DNA of 64,000 nucleotides from NCBI GenBank assembly GCA_000317655.1, contig CP003940.1:1054001-1118000 (forward strand), written 5' to 3'. Positions 9,473 through 20,064 of this stretch are shown piece by piece (the first letter of the stretch is position 1; every line of letters starts with the position of its first letter). The stretch is from Cyanobacterium stanieri PCC 7202 (GTDB lineage Bacteria; Cyanobacteriota; Cyanobacteriia; Cyanobacteriales; Cyanobacteriaceae). The notes under the pieces are model-generated. The model was not told the origin of the DNA. It was given only the letters and a program-made list of their open reading frames with translations, and searched no databases. Made by a program: the position numbers and the translations under genes.

Positions 9473-10588
9473 TTAATTTTTCAATAATTTTGTTAATCTT
9501 TTATCCAACATTTGTAAACTGAATTTTTTTACAGTCTCCTCCCGTAACCATTCCCCATCACAACGGGGATCATTTCCTTGTAAAATTTCTATACAGGCAT
9601 TCGCCACCGCATTGGCATCTCGATGGGGTACACGCCATCCCAAACGCCCATCTTGTAAAGGATCTGCCGAACCGTCACCATCGCCACTTAACACAGGTTT
9701 TCCGCAACACATCGCCTCAAGGTAAACTATGCCAAAACCTTCTTGAGAGGGCATAATATAAGCATCACAGACTTGGTAATGGCTTACTAACTCAGGGGTT
9801 GGTATGAATCCAGCAAAGATGACTTGATCTTCAATACCCAAGTCTTGGGTTAATTTTTTCAGTCTCGGTTGGTCATCTCCTCTGCCCACCACCAAATATT
9901 TTACATCAGGGTAGGTTTTTAAGATGGTTGGTAATGCCCTGATGGTAACATCTACTCCTTTATAAATATCTCCTGACCATAATCTGGCTACGGTTAGTAA
10001 TACTTGATTATTCTGCAAGTTATATTTTTCTATCAATTCTTTGGGTTTTGGGGCGATGGTAAATTTATCGGCATCCACTACGCAAGGGAGAATATCTATT
10101 TTATCTTTATCTATCTTATTTGATTGGTAAATGCGATCGCAACTGTACCGACTAATAGTTAAAATCTGGTCAGCATCATTTAAAACCTGCCGTTGCTGAG
10201 GGGGTAAAGTATCCCATACCTCCTTGCCATAGGTTAACACCGTGTAGGGAATATTCAAGAAACCACAAAATAACCTCGTAATCGCCCCTAACTTGATATG
10301 ACCACAAAAAACCCTTTGAGGACGATTGATGATCAAAAATAGTAGAAAACTCACCATAAATCTAATTCTGCCCAGCATCAGCGAAGAATCAGCAAAACCC
10401 TCAAATTTTAAATTACCTCCCACTAAATCATCATCCACAGGATACTTATCCCGTAATACAAACACTTGCCCTTGATAATTTAATTTTTTGTATGCCCTCA
10501 AAACATCCTTAACATAGGATTGAATACCCCCCTCTTGGGCAAAAATTTCTAAAAAGAGAAACAGGTGATCAGGTTTTTTATTTTCCAT
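9473..10588 (-). CDS. Family 4 glycosyltransferase
   Basis: A 371-residue GT-B glycosyltransferase (GT4). The N-terminal domain has EIFAQEGGIQSYVKDVLRAY (acceptor side, GG-x-Q loop). The C-terminal domain has VARLWSGDIYKGVDV, VGRGDDQPRLKKL and the nucleotide-sugar motif PSQEGFGIVYLEAMCCGKPV. It probably acts at the cytoplasmic membrane face on a glycolipid or polysaccharide precursor; donor and acceptor cannot be told. It is a single gene, convergent with the DUF202 gene. Confidence 0.88.
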   Translation of the reverse strand: MENKKPDHLFLFLEIFAQEGGIQSYVKDVLRAYKKLNYQGQVFVLRDKYPVDDDLVGGNLKFEGFADSSLMLGRIRFMVSFLLFLIINRPQRVFCGHIKLGAITRLFCGFLNIPYTVLTYGKEVWDTLPPQQRQVLNDADQILTISRYSCDRIYQSNKIDKDKIDILPCVVDADKFTIAPKPKELIEKYNLQNNQVLLTVARLWSGDIYKGVDVTIRALPTILKTYPDVKYLVVGRGDDQPRLKKLTQDLGIEDQVIFAGFIPTPELVSHYQVCDAYIMPSQEGFGIVYLEAMCCGKPVLSGDGDGSADPLQDGRLGWRVPHRDANAVANACIEILQGNDPRCDGEWLREETVKKFSLQMLDKRLTKLLKN

Positions 10589-10686
10589 AGATGATTAATT
10601 CAGCTAGACTTTCGCCATATTTTATCCTATGGAAATTGTTTAAGGTGCATGGCAAATTAACCTTGAAAAAAAATTCCTTAAAAAAC

Positions 10687-10715
10687 TTGCATCCTTAAAA
10701 AAAGTTCGTTAGTAT
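10687..10715 (+). promoter_or_regulatory. Candidate promoter of tRNA-Lys
   Basis: TTGCAT (10687-10692) and TAGTAT (10710-10715) are separated by 17 bases and lie about 34 bases upstream of the tRNA. An alternative -10, TATAGT, is at 10713-10718. Confidence 0.4.
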
Positions 10716-10748
10716 AGTTAATGTCGCTAAATTAAGGAAAAGCGATGA

Positions 10749-10820
10749 GGGTCGCTAGCTCAGCGGTAGAGCACTCGGCTTTTAACCGATTGGTCCTGAG
10801 TTCGAATCTCAGGCGACCCA
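10749..10820 (+). tRNA. tRNA-Lys (UUU)
   Basis: A complete cloverleaf of 72 bases. The acceptor stem is GGGTCGC paired with GCGACCC and discriminator A. The D arm is GCTC/GAGC, and the anticodon stem is CTCGG/CCGAT with loop CTTTTAA, giving anticodon TTT. The T arm is CTGAG/CTCAG around TTCGAAT. The CCA end is not encoded; TAAA follows. It lies divergent from the glycosyltransferase and convergent with the epimerase gene. Confidence 0.97.
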
Positions 10821-10840
10821 TAAATAAAGATGTGAATTAC

Positions 10841-11710
10841 TTACACCTTTGTGACGGAGATTTGAAAATAGCCTTCGCAACTTTGACTAGGTTTAAGGTA
10901 GGTAATCTTTTCCCCTGTATTCAAAGCATTTCTAGGTGCACTCCAAGGTTCTACACAGATATAATCCTTACCCTTGAGAGTCCAAAAAACTAGGGTAGAA
11001 AAAAGCTCAGAATACTTTAATGATACCCTCATATTTCTTTTATGGTTCACAAAAGAAGCGGTATCACCACTAATTTTTTTAAAAGCAATATCGATCTCAT
11101 CCTGATCATAATCTAAAGTTCCCGAAAAAGGAAAAGTTTTACTTCCTGTCTTATTGCTATATTCAGAAGCAGGAATATCTAAATCTAAGCTACTTTTATC
11201 CTGACACCAAAAATAAGGATGAAACCCAGCAGAAAAAGGCATTACTTGATTTGATTTATTATGATATTCCTGTTTGATTATCAATCGATTAGCCACTAAC
11301 TGATAAGTAAAAGTCAACTCAAACTCAAAAGGATATACAGATAAAGTTTCCTCATTACTGGTTAACCTTAATACAATTTCCGCAGTCTCATCGGTAGATT
11401 TTGAAACCACCTCCCAAGGTAAATCCCTCGCAAAACCATGCTGTTTTAACTGATATTCCTTTCCTTCATAAAGAAAGAGATTGTCGGGTAAGTTACCACA
11501 AATGGGAAATAAAATAGGATTACCTCCCCTGACGCTGAGTTGAGGATTTTTGAACCTTTCTTTATCTAAATAAAATATATCTTGTCCGTTTAACTTCCAT
11601 GCGGTGATAATACCTCCTTTTTCGGGTACAACTTCCAAACGTGAATTATTTTCCCTATCCTCCAAAATATAAGTTAAATAATCATCTTGTTTAATGGATA
11701 TATGAAACAT
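10841..11710 (-). CDS. Aldose 1-epimerase family protein
   Basis: A 289-residue galactose mutarotase-like protein that would interconvert anomers of hexoses or hexose phosphates. The pattern fits: RLEVVPEKGGIITAWKLNGQ near the start, RGGNPILFPICGNL, QHGFARDLPWEV (catalytic His), SAGFHPYFW (second His) and a late Glu in CVEPWSAPRNALNTGE. The start ATG at 11710 is decided by a strong AAGGAGG nine bases upstream; a longer frame to 11767 would overlap the upstream gene. That ribosome site overlaps the stop region of the phytol-kinase-like gene, so the two are translationally coupled. Confidence 0.88.
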   Translation of the reverse strand: MFHISIKQDDYLTYILEDRENNSRLEVVPEKGGIITAWKLNGQDIFYLDKERFKNPQLSVRGGNPILFPICGNLPDNLFLYEGKEYQLKQHGFARDLPWEVVSKSTDETAEIVLRLTSNEETLSVYPFEFELTFTYQLVANRLIIKQEYHNKSNQVMPFSAGFHPYFWCQDKSSLDLDIPASEYSNKTGSKTFPFSGTLDYDQDEIDIAFKKISGDTASFVNHKRNMRVSLKYSELFSTLVFWTLKGKDYICVEPWSAPRNALNTGEKITYLKPSQSCEGYFQISVTKV

Positions 11711-11726
11711 AAAATTAATCCTCCTT

Positions 11727-12407
11727 TTAACTGAATAATTGCAATAGGTAATAACAAAAGATGGCACTAAATACTGGTACTGTTACATTATCAATACCTA
11801 CAATGGAAAAAGTTTCTAAAAAAGTGGCAATAATAGCAGTTGACAAGGCGATGATAAGTAAATAATTATGCCAAGGATAAACGAAAGATAAAATAGATAA
11901 AACAACGATCGCACTTACTACCATCATAGTACCTGAACCTTCCCAGCTTTTTTTACTACCCAAAAACAGATACTTATGTTTACCCCATCTTTGTCCTACC
12001 AGTGCCGCCGAAGCATCACCCCAAGTCATAACTAAGATGCCAATGGCAGTAAACTGGGGCAAAGATTTATCCCAAAATAAAAAGGTTAAAATACCAATAC
12101 TTAAAGCATAAAATAAAGTGCCTAAACTTTTTCTTCCCACACCATTAACACTAGGCAAAATTGGTAAAAAATAAGAAATAATTGCTACCATACTCGCCCC
12201 AAAAGATGCCCATAAAATCAGATAGCTAGGGATATTTAACCACCATGCTAATAGGATAACTTGACCTGCCCCGATGTGAACAATTTTTCTAGTGATTTCC
12301 GAATCAGCTTGGTAGTAACGCCGTAGGGTTTCTGAGATGACGATGAGGATTCCTAGATAGAAACCCACTAAGGTTATGGATAGAGTTTGCGAAAAAATTG
12401 GAATCAT
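11727..12407 (-). CDS. Phytol kinase / polyprenol kinase family membrane protein
   Basis: An integral membrane protein with seven or so hydrophobic segments, belonging to the CTP-dependent phytol kinase (VTE5)/dolichol kinase family. Diagnostic parts are SEITRKIVHIGAGQ near the N-terminus and TWGDASAALVGQRWGKHKYL plus GSKKSWEGSGTM in the middle. In Synechocystis the VTE5-like enzyme (slr1652) phosphorylates phytol from chlorophyll breakdown for tocopherol and lipid salvage; that role is inferred here. The frame runs back to a TTG at 12458, but those first residues are encoded by a CAATTAT repeat, so ATG 12407 is preferred. It lies just downstream of ictB. Confidence 0.8.
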   Translation of the reverse strand: MIPIFSQTLSITLVGFYLGILIVISETLRRYYQADSEITRKIVHIGAGQVILLAWWLNIPSYLILWASFGASMVAIISYFLPILPSVNGVGRKSLGTLFYALSIGILTFLFWDKSLPQFTAIGILVMTWGDASAALVGQRWGKHKYLFLGSKKSWEGSGTMMVVSAIVVLSILSFVYPWHNYLLIIALSTAIIATFLETFSIVGIDNVTVPVFSAIFCYYLLQLFS

Positions 12408-12440
12408 GAAACTGTAGGGAAAAGGCACAAATAATAACTG

Positions 12441-12466
12441 TTCATTATCAATTATCAATTATCCAT
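12441..12466. repeat. CAATTAT heptamer repeat at the ictB 3' end
   Basis: About three tandem units of the period-7 motif CAATTAT/ATAATTG. The ictB stop lies within it. Similar runs occur at 16571, 17331, 22371 and 52066. Confidence 0.7.
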
Positions 12467-13801
12467 TACCCTGACGTTACTGGCAATTACACCAATTAAC
12501 AACCACCATAAAGTATTAATTTGTGGACGAAACCAGACAGTATCAAATACCCCTTGGGTGGCTAAACCTACCAAGGCGGCAAGACAAGCAATTATCCAGA
12601 TACCCATTTCCCTATTTTTTAGTTTAAATGTTTTTATTTTGACGATCGCACCTTTGAAAGTAGCCACAAGAATCCCCATAAATAAACTAATGCCGATAAT
12701 GCCCGTTTCGAGGGGAATTTCTAAAAAGATAGAATAGGAACTAAGGGCAGTAAAATTTGTTCTCATATAGAGAGGATAAATCTGGTTAAAAACTTGATTA
12801 CCTAAACCGATACCCGTTATGGGGTAATCACGCATCATTTGAAACACCGCATACCAAACATTGATACGGAAATTATTGCTACTATCCCCCCGCCAAGAAA
12901 ACATACTCAAAATCCTTAATCTCAAAGGTTCGACGACAATCAAGGCAGTAATAACAAAAAGGGAAAATGCACCCACAATTATCGGCACTAACCATTTACG
13001 CCAAAAAGGAGAAAGGTATTCTCCCCACCAATAATTTAATGCCACCAAAAAGGTAAAACCAAGGGCAATCAAGGCTAACCAAGCCCCCCGACTTCCCGTA
13101 AAATAAATACAAGCCACGTTAGTAACAACAATAACCACCGCAAGGGCTTTTTGGGCTTTGGTTTTCCATAAAATTAACGCCCCCAAACCAAGGGCAACGG
13201 CGGGGAGTAAGTAACCCCCCAAAAGATTAGGGTTGCCAAGATAGCTATAAACCCTCGTTACTTCTGCATTGGGAGAGGTGGGATCTGTCCATGTAGCTAG
13301 GGGTGTTACACCTATAAATTGTTGTCTGATACCATAGCCACTAACCACAAGGGAAACGAGGAGATAAGTGGTGGTAATCCATTGTAAGAATTTTTTATGA
13401 CTCAATACCCTTGCACAGAGGGCAAAAAAGACTAGATAAAGGCTAAATTTGATCAACCCCGACAAAGAGGCGGTTTTGAGGGGGGAGAAGGCGGTGGAAA
13501 CGATGGAAGCTAACCAGTAGAAAAATATCCACAGATGAATGGCGGTGATTTGGTTGGTTTTGACTTCGGCAAGGGTAAGCAAAATCCAAAAACCGCTAAT
13601 GGCGACTAGGATTATCCCCATCATGGTGGTGCTGGAAAAGGGGGCTAATACTATTAATATACCTATAAGGATAGAGGCGATCGCCTCTGAATACTGTAAT
13701 AAATAACTGGTAGGATACCAATTGCTAAGTAAGCCGACACTTTTCCCGATAAGGCTTGTTTTTCGCCACAGGCTGAGGGGATTTGAGACGCTTGTATTCA
13801 T
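12455..13801 (-). CDS. ictB: IctB-type inorganic-carbon/O-antigen-ligase-like membrane protein
   Basis: A 448-residue polytopic membrane protein of the IctB family, related to O-antigen ligases (Wzy/WaaL). IctB was first described as a bicarbonate-accumulation factor in cyanobacteria, but the transporter role is disputed. Seen here: about ten membrane segments, the conserved loop YSYLGNPNLLGGYLLPA, TGSRGAWLAL, and the ITGIGLGNQVF segment of the large periplasmic loop. The last codons (VMDN) are encoded by a CAATTAT repeat. It heads a minus-strand run with the phytol-kinase-like and epimerase genes. Confidence 0.88.
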   Translation of the reverse strand: MNTSVSNPLSLWRKTSLIGKSVGLLSNWYPTSYLLQYSEAIASILIGILIVLAPFSSTTMMGIILVAISGFWILLTLAEVKTNQITAIHLWIFFYWLASIVSTAFSPLKTASLSGLIKFSLYLVFFALCARVLSHKKFLQWITTTYLLVSLVVSGYGIRQQFIGVTPLATWTDPTSPNAEVTRVYSYLGNPNLLGGYLLPAVALGLGALILWKTKAQKALAVVIVVTNVACIYFTGSRGAWLALIALGFTFLVALNYWWGEYLSPFWRKWLVPIIVGAFSLFVITALIVVEPLRLRILSMFSWRGDSSNNFRINVWYAVFQMMRDYPITGIGLGNQVFNQIYPLYMRTNFTALSSYSIFLEIPLETGIIGISLFMGILVATFKGAIVKIKTFKLKNREMGIWIIACLAALVGLATQGVFDTVWFRPQINTLWWLLIGVIASNVRVMDN

Positions 13802-16355
<2,554 letters not shown>

Positions 16356-16387
16356 TCTAGTTTGATTTGTTCTCAAATTTCCTGATG

Positions 16388-16422
16388 GGGCAGGGAACAG
16401 GGAACGGGGAATAGGGAACAGT
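16388..16422. repeat. GGGAACR tandem repeat R2, copy 2
   Basis: Four to five units of GGGAACR with one GGGAATA variant, in the spacer after katG. Confidence 0.7.
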
Positions 16423-16465
16423 AGGGCGATGCACTGCCCACCATTTTAGTAATTGATATGGTTTT

Positions 16466-16497
16466 GCCCCCTAAATCCCCCAATTCTGGGGGACTTT
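16466..16497 (-). repeat. Dispersed palindromic repeat R1, copy 2
   Basis: Reverse-strand copy of the GTCCCCCAGAATTGGGGG repeat with its TTTAGGGGGC tail, identical in the core to the copies at 4904 and 18558. Confidence 0.85.
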
Positions 16498-16570
16498 TAA
16501 GATTTAACTCATTATTCGCCCTGTAGGTTAAAAGCAACAGGCAAGAGATTATAAAATAATTATCAACTCT

Positions 16571-16598
16571 CAATTATCAATTATCAATTATCAATTAT
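16571..16598. repeat. CAATTAT heptamer repeat over the 3' end of the HAD gene
   Basis: Four tandem CAATTAT units. They supply the last codons (IIDN) and stop codon of the minus-strand HAD gene. Confidence 0.75.
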
Positions 16599-17222
16599 TT
16601 CCATGATTGCGGGTAAATTCATGGGGGGATTCATATGAATGGTTTGGATGCCTAATGCTTTGGCACTATTCACGTTATGGATATTGTCATCAATGAAGAG
16701 GGTGTGCTGAGGGTTCAAATTATTTTTTTCGATGACGTAGTTATAGATATTTTGATCTGGTTTATGTAACCCTATATTATGGGAATAATATATTTCATCA
16801 AATAAATTGTTGAGGGGATATTGAGTAATAGATTGTTGAAATCTTTTTTCTACTTCTGCGATATGAATTGGATTTGTATTACTTAAAATAAAGGTTTTTT
16901 TCTCTTGTTTAATTTTATATAATAATTCTCCCAATTCTGAAGGCACTTGTCCTAACATTCCATTCCAAATTGTTTTGATCTCTTCGTCTGTTTTATCTAG
17001 TTTAGTAGTTTCCCTTACTTTTTCAATAAATTCTTGATCTGCTATTTTTCCTATTTCATAACTAAGGGCGATCGCCCTTAAATCTTGAATTAAAATATCA
17101 TTATCCCCCGAACTATGTTCTGCAAAATAGCGATAAGGGTAGCCCATATCAACCTCAATAATAACCCCCCCCAAATCGAAAATAATTGCCTCTAATTCCT
17201 CGTATTTTATCGCCAATGACAT
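16584..17222 (-). CDS. HAD-superfamily (subfamily IA) hydrolase
   Basis: A 212-residue haloacid-dehalogenase-like hydrolase, probably a small-molecule phosphatase. Motif I is IFDLGGVIIEVD (nucleophile Asp, with Gly where the second Asp often lies, as in the variant-3 epoxide-hydrolase-like subgroup). Motif II is FILSNTNPIHI, the motif III Lys is in GLHKPDQNIYNYV, and motif IV is TLFIDDNIHNVNSA. A helical cap separates motifs I and II. Its end is formed by a CAATTAT repeat. Substrate unknown. Confidence 0.88.
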   Translation of the reverse strand: MSLAIKYEELEAIIFDLGGVIIEVDMGYPYRYFAEHSSGDNDILIQDLRAIALSYEIGKIADQEFIEKVRETTKLDKTDEEIKTIWNGMLGQVPSELGELLYKIKQEKKTFILSNTNPIHIAEVEKRFQQSITQYPLNNLFDEIYYSHNIGLHKPDQNIYNYVIEKNNLNPQHTLFIDDNIHNVNSAKALGIQTIHMNPPMNLPAIMEIIDN

Positions 17223-17261
17223 TATCTATACTTTATATTGTTTCAATAATAATATACTAAT

Positions 17262-17306
17262 TAGGGCTGGGAACGGGGAACGGGGAACGGGGAACAGGGA
17301 ACAGGT
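17262..17306. repeat. GGGAACR tandem repeat R2, copy 3
   Basis: The longest run of the family, with six units of GGGAACR. It is followed by AATTATTAATTATCAATTA-type sequence up to about 17350. Confidence 0.75.
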
Positions 17307-17417
17307 AAGAAATAATAATTACCAAGTATCAATTATTAATTATCAATTACTCTTTTGCCTGTTCCCTAATCTAATTAAATGATAAACTAAAAGTTTACAA
17401 AAATAGATAAAATAACA

Positions 17418-18251
17418 GTGAAAGTAATCGAAAATAAAAGAAAAGTGGGTAATGTAGAGTGGTTTTTCCGCTCTTGTTACCCAGTTCAAGAAACAGATAA
17501 AAACCCCGTTTTTTTCCTCCATGGTTTACCATCCCAGAGTTTTTGTTGGGCTGAAATTATGCCTTTTGTGGCTGAATTAGGCTACAGTGCGATCGCCCCT
17601 GATTGGTTAGGATGGGGCAACTCAGACAAGCCAGACAAAAGGGATTTTGCCTATACACCCCAAGCCTATATTCAAGCATTAACAGAATTTATTGATGCCT
17701 TTGAAGTGGAAAAAATTAGCTTAGTAATTCAGGGTTTTTTAGCCACCATTGGTATTCAATATGCCCTCGAAAATCCTGACAAAATTGATAAATTAATTAT
17801 CTTAAATAGTCCCCTTTCTACCACTGCTAAATTACCATGGTTGATCAAACAATGTGGCATCCCTTTCCTTGGTGATATGGTAACTCAAGATCCCTTATTT
17901 GTCGATCGCACCTTAGAAAAAGGAGCAGGTTATGTGATTTCTGATGAAAATTTGGCTTACTATCGTAAACCCATTGTAACTTCTTCCTTGGCTGGTCGAA
18001 CCATGGTTACTATCGTTAAAAGAATGCAGTTTTTCGATACCATGAAAACCATTGAAGCTGGGTTGAAAGCATGGGAAAAACCTTGTCTTATTATCTGGGG
18101 TGTGGATGATCCATGGTTAAGTATCGAACCTGTAGAAGCTATGGTAAAAGAAAATTCTCATCTGACTCTCAAGAAGTTGGCTGAGGCGAAACACTATCCC
18201 CAAGAGCATTTTTCTAAGGAAATTAGTCCTATTTTGGTTAACTTTTTGTAA
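17418..18251 (+). CDS. Alpha/beta-fold hydrolase-like protein lacking the usual nucleophile
   Basis: A 277-residue alpha/beta-hydrolase-fold protein similar in layout to haloalkane dehalogenases. The oxyanion-hole HGLPSQSFCW (residues 35-44) and APDWLGWGNSDKP are clear, and the C-terminal Asp (WGVDDPWL) and His (AKHYPQEHF) are present. At the nucleophile elbow, where Ser, Cys or Asp is expected, the sequence is VIQGFLATIG (residues 103-112), with Gly or Phe in that place. I recall the same QGF elbow in other cyanobacterial homologues, so this looks like a family trait. Start is GTG with no clear ribosome site, but the N-terminus fits the family. Confidence 0.8.
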   Translation: MKVIENKRKVGNVEWFFRSCYPVQETDKNPVFFLHGLPSQSFCWAEIMPFVAELGYSAIAPDWLGWGNSDKPDKRDFAYTPQAYIQALTEFIDAFEVEKISLVIQGFLATIGIQYALENPDKIDKLIILNSPLSTTAKLPWLIKQCGIPFLGDMVTQDPLFVDRTLEKGAGYVISDENLAYYRKPIVTSSLAGRTMVTIVKRMQFFDTMKTIEAGLKAWEKPCLIIWGVDDPWLSIEPVEAMVKENSHLTLKKLAEAKHYPQEHFSKEISPILVNFL

Positions 18252-18330
18252 GTCACGGTTATTTCAAGGGCAAGGGTTGAGGGGATTTTTGTTTTTTTGT
18301 TACGAATTATTACAAAAATCGATTTTTTTC

Positions 18331-18359
18331 TTGACTTTTGCCCTTTTTCGGGTGATAAT
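18331..18359 (+). promoter_or_regulatory. Near-consensus sigma-70-type promoter without a gene
   Basis: TTGACT (18331-18336), a 17-base spacer, then GATAAT (18354-18359). Any transcript would start near 18366 and run into the 3' end of the opposing transporter gene. Confidence 0.5.
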
Positions 18360-18557
18360 GAAATTGTCTTTTATATAATCAGAATAAGCGCTTTTTTAAA
18401 TATTTTTGCACAAACTTCTATTATATTATAAGTATATCATAACCAGAGCGAAATAACCACAAAAAGGCGAAAAAAAACAGCAAATTTTGGGTTTAAGGCA
18501 CTAAAGACAAGGGAAATGGTACGCCGTCGTGTAAAATTTGGGGAAATATTGACGATA

Positions 18558-18592
18558 AAAGTCCCCCAGAATTGGGGGATTTAGGGGGCTAG
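18558..18592 (+). repeat. Dispersed palindromic repeat R1, copy 3
   Basis: AAAGTCCCCCAGAATTGGGG followed by GATTTAGGGGGCTAG, eight bases beyond the stop of the transporter gene on the opposite strand. Core identical to the copy at 4904. Confidence 0.85.
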
Positions 18593-18599
18593 ACTACAA

Positions 18600-20030
18600 T
18601 TATTTACTTTTACCACGACGACTGGCAGAATATACCACTTCAGGCATCATATCATTAGAGGCGATCGCCCCTGGGGAATGATGCTCATAAACCTCCGATA
18701 TAGGAAGATTAACAGAAGGTACATCCTGCGGATCATGATTAGGTAAAAAATTGATCAAGAATAGAGGTAACAAACTAGATAAATTAGTAATCAATAACAA
18801 CAAAGCCAGATTAGAAAAATCAGTTTCCGTCACCCCCAACCAATCCGTTAACAAAGCGCCCAACTCATGGGAAATTAACCCCGCAAAATTCCAGATAGAC
18901 ATCAACAAAGCAAAGAAACTCGCTTCGATACCTTCAGGGCAAAGACGGGCAGACAATACCAATACAGGCATAAAAGCAATTTGCCCCATGACAGTCAACA
19001 CCAGACTATCCCCCAAACTAAACCAATGATCATCAATGCCCAACGTGCGGTTAAAATGGGTAACTAAAATCAAACTCGTCATCCCCAACAAAGAAGACAA
19101 CACCACACTCCAACCCAGCATCACTCGGAAAGAAATCTGCTTGAGCCATTTTTGATAACAAAACACCCCAATCAAAGAAGCCACACTGGTAACAAGACGT
19201 ACCCGCCCCAAAAATTCCGCCTGAAATCCTAACTCATTGGTGGTGAAAAAGAAAAAGGCAGAATCCGCGCTAGGGGTACTTTGCCAAAGGGCAATAAAAA
19301 TCACAGGGGCGAGGATAGTTTTTTGTTTGAGGGTATTCCATAATTGTTTGGTTTGCCCCCAAGCCGTGGGGGTTTCTTCCTCTTCGGTGATAGGTTTTTC
19401 GATAATTAACCATGCTACCCCCACCACAATCAACGGGAAACAAGCTGTTACCATAAACACCTGAGACGCACTGAAATATTCCAACAACAAACCACTAAAA
19501 TAGGCGGTGATAATACCCCCCAATGCTGAACACCCCCAAGTTACAGATTGTAATGAACCTGCGGTTTCCAAAGACTCGTTTCTTGCCCTCTCTACCACCA
19601 CGGAATCCACAATTACATCACTCATGGCAACGGATAGGGAAGTCATTAAAATAGCAATGGTAGCGCCCCAAGCATTACTGACAATAGTAGCTAAACTTAG
19701 CCAAGCGATCGCCCCTAAAAAACCCGATAAAATCAGATAACTACGACGACGATAGGAAAAAAGCGGTTTGGAGTCACTAAAAAAACCAATAATAGGTTTG
19801 GTAACCCAGGGAATAGCCGCCACCCCCATCATTGCGGAAACTTGGGCAGGGGATAGCATCAATTCATCCTTAAGGAAAAAACTCACCGCCAACCTTGCCA
19901 AGCCCAAAATACCTTGAACAAAATATACTGTTAAGATAGCTGCCAATTCGGGTGTAAGTTCGTTGCCGAATAAAACTTTATCCTCAACAAACTTTTTCAC
20001 CTTCTTTGGTTGATAAATATTAATAAACAT
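18600..20030 (-). CDS. Folate/biopterin transporter (FBT/BT1) family membrane protein
   Basis: A 476-residue major-facilitator-type carrier with about twelve membrane segments. It belongs to the BT1/FBT group, whose Synechocystis member slr0642 transports folates. Typical parts are VYFVQGILGLARLAVSFFL in the first helix, GVAAIPWVTKPIIGFFSDS, RRRSYLILSGFLGA and the conserved SVAMSDVIVDSVVVERAR. Substrate is inferred from family only. Separated by 34 bases from the upstream radical SAM gene on the same strand, so possibly co-transcribed. Confidence 0.85.
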   Translation of the reverse strand: MFINIYQPKKVKKFVEDKVLFGNELTPELAAILTVYFVQGILGLARLAVSFFLKDELMLSPAQVSAMMGVAAIPWVTKPIIGFFSDSKPLFSYRRRSYLILSGFLGAIAWLSLATIVSNAWGATIAILMTSLSVAMSDVIVDSVVVERARNESLETAGSLQSVTWGCSALGGIITAYFSGLLLEYFSASQVFMVTACFPLIVVGVAWLIIEKPITEEEETPTAWGQTKQLWNTLKQKTILAPVIFIALWQSTPSADSAFFFFTTNELGFQAEFLGRVRLVTSVASLIGVFCYQKWLKQISFRVMLGWSVVLSSLLGMTSLILVTHFNRTLGIDDHWFSLGDSLVLTVMGQIAFMPVLVLSARLCPEGIEASFFALLMSIWNFAGLISHELGALLTDWLGVTETDFSNLALLLLITNLSSLLPLFLINFLPNHDPQDVPSVNLPISEVYEHHSPGAIASNDMMPEVVYSASRRGKSK

Positions 20031-20064
20031 AAATAAATTTTAAGTTTTATAACTTAATACTATC

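Larger units (their letters stand above)
18252..18599. other. Convergent intergenic region with an apparently orphan promoter
   Basis: This 348-base spacer lies between two convergent genes, so no gene promoter is expected in it, yet it holds a near-consensus plus-strand promoter (18331-18359). Downstream are an AGCGCT followed by a T-run at about 18388-18396, an AT-rich tract, a stretch without a convincing ORF, and an R1 repeat at 18558. No known RNA family was recognised. Confidence 0.55.

Noticed and set aside
10745-10993. Plus-strand 82-codon ORF starting at tRNA-Lys
   Set aside because: It reads through the tRNA gene and antisense to the aldose epimerase, so it is a chance frame.
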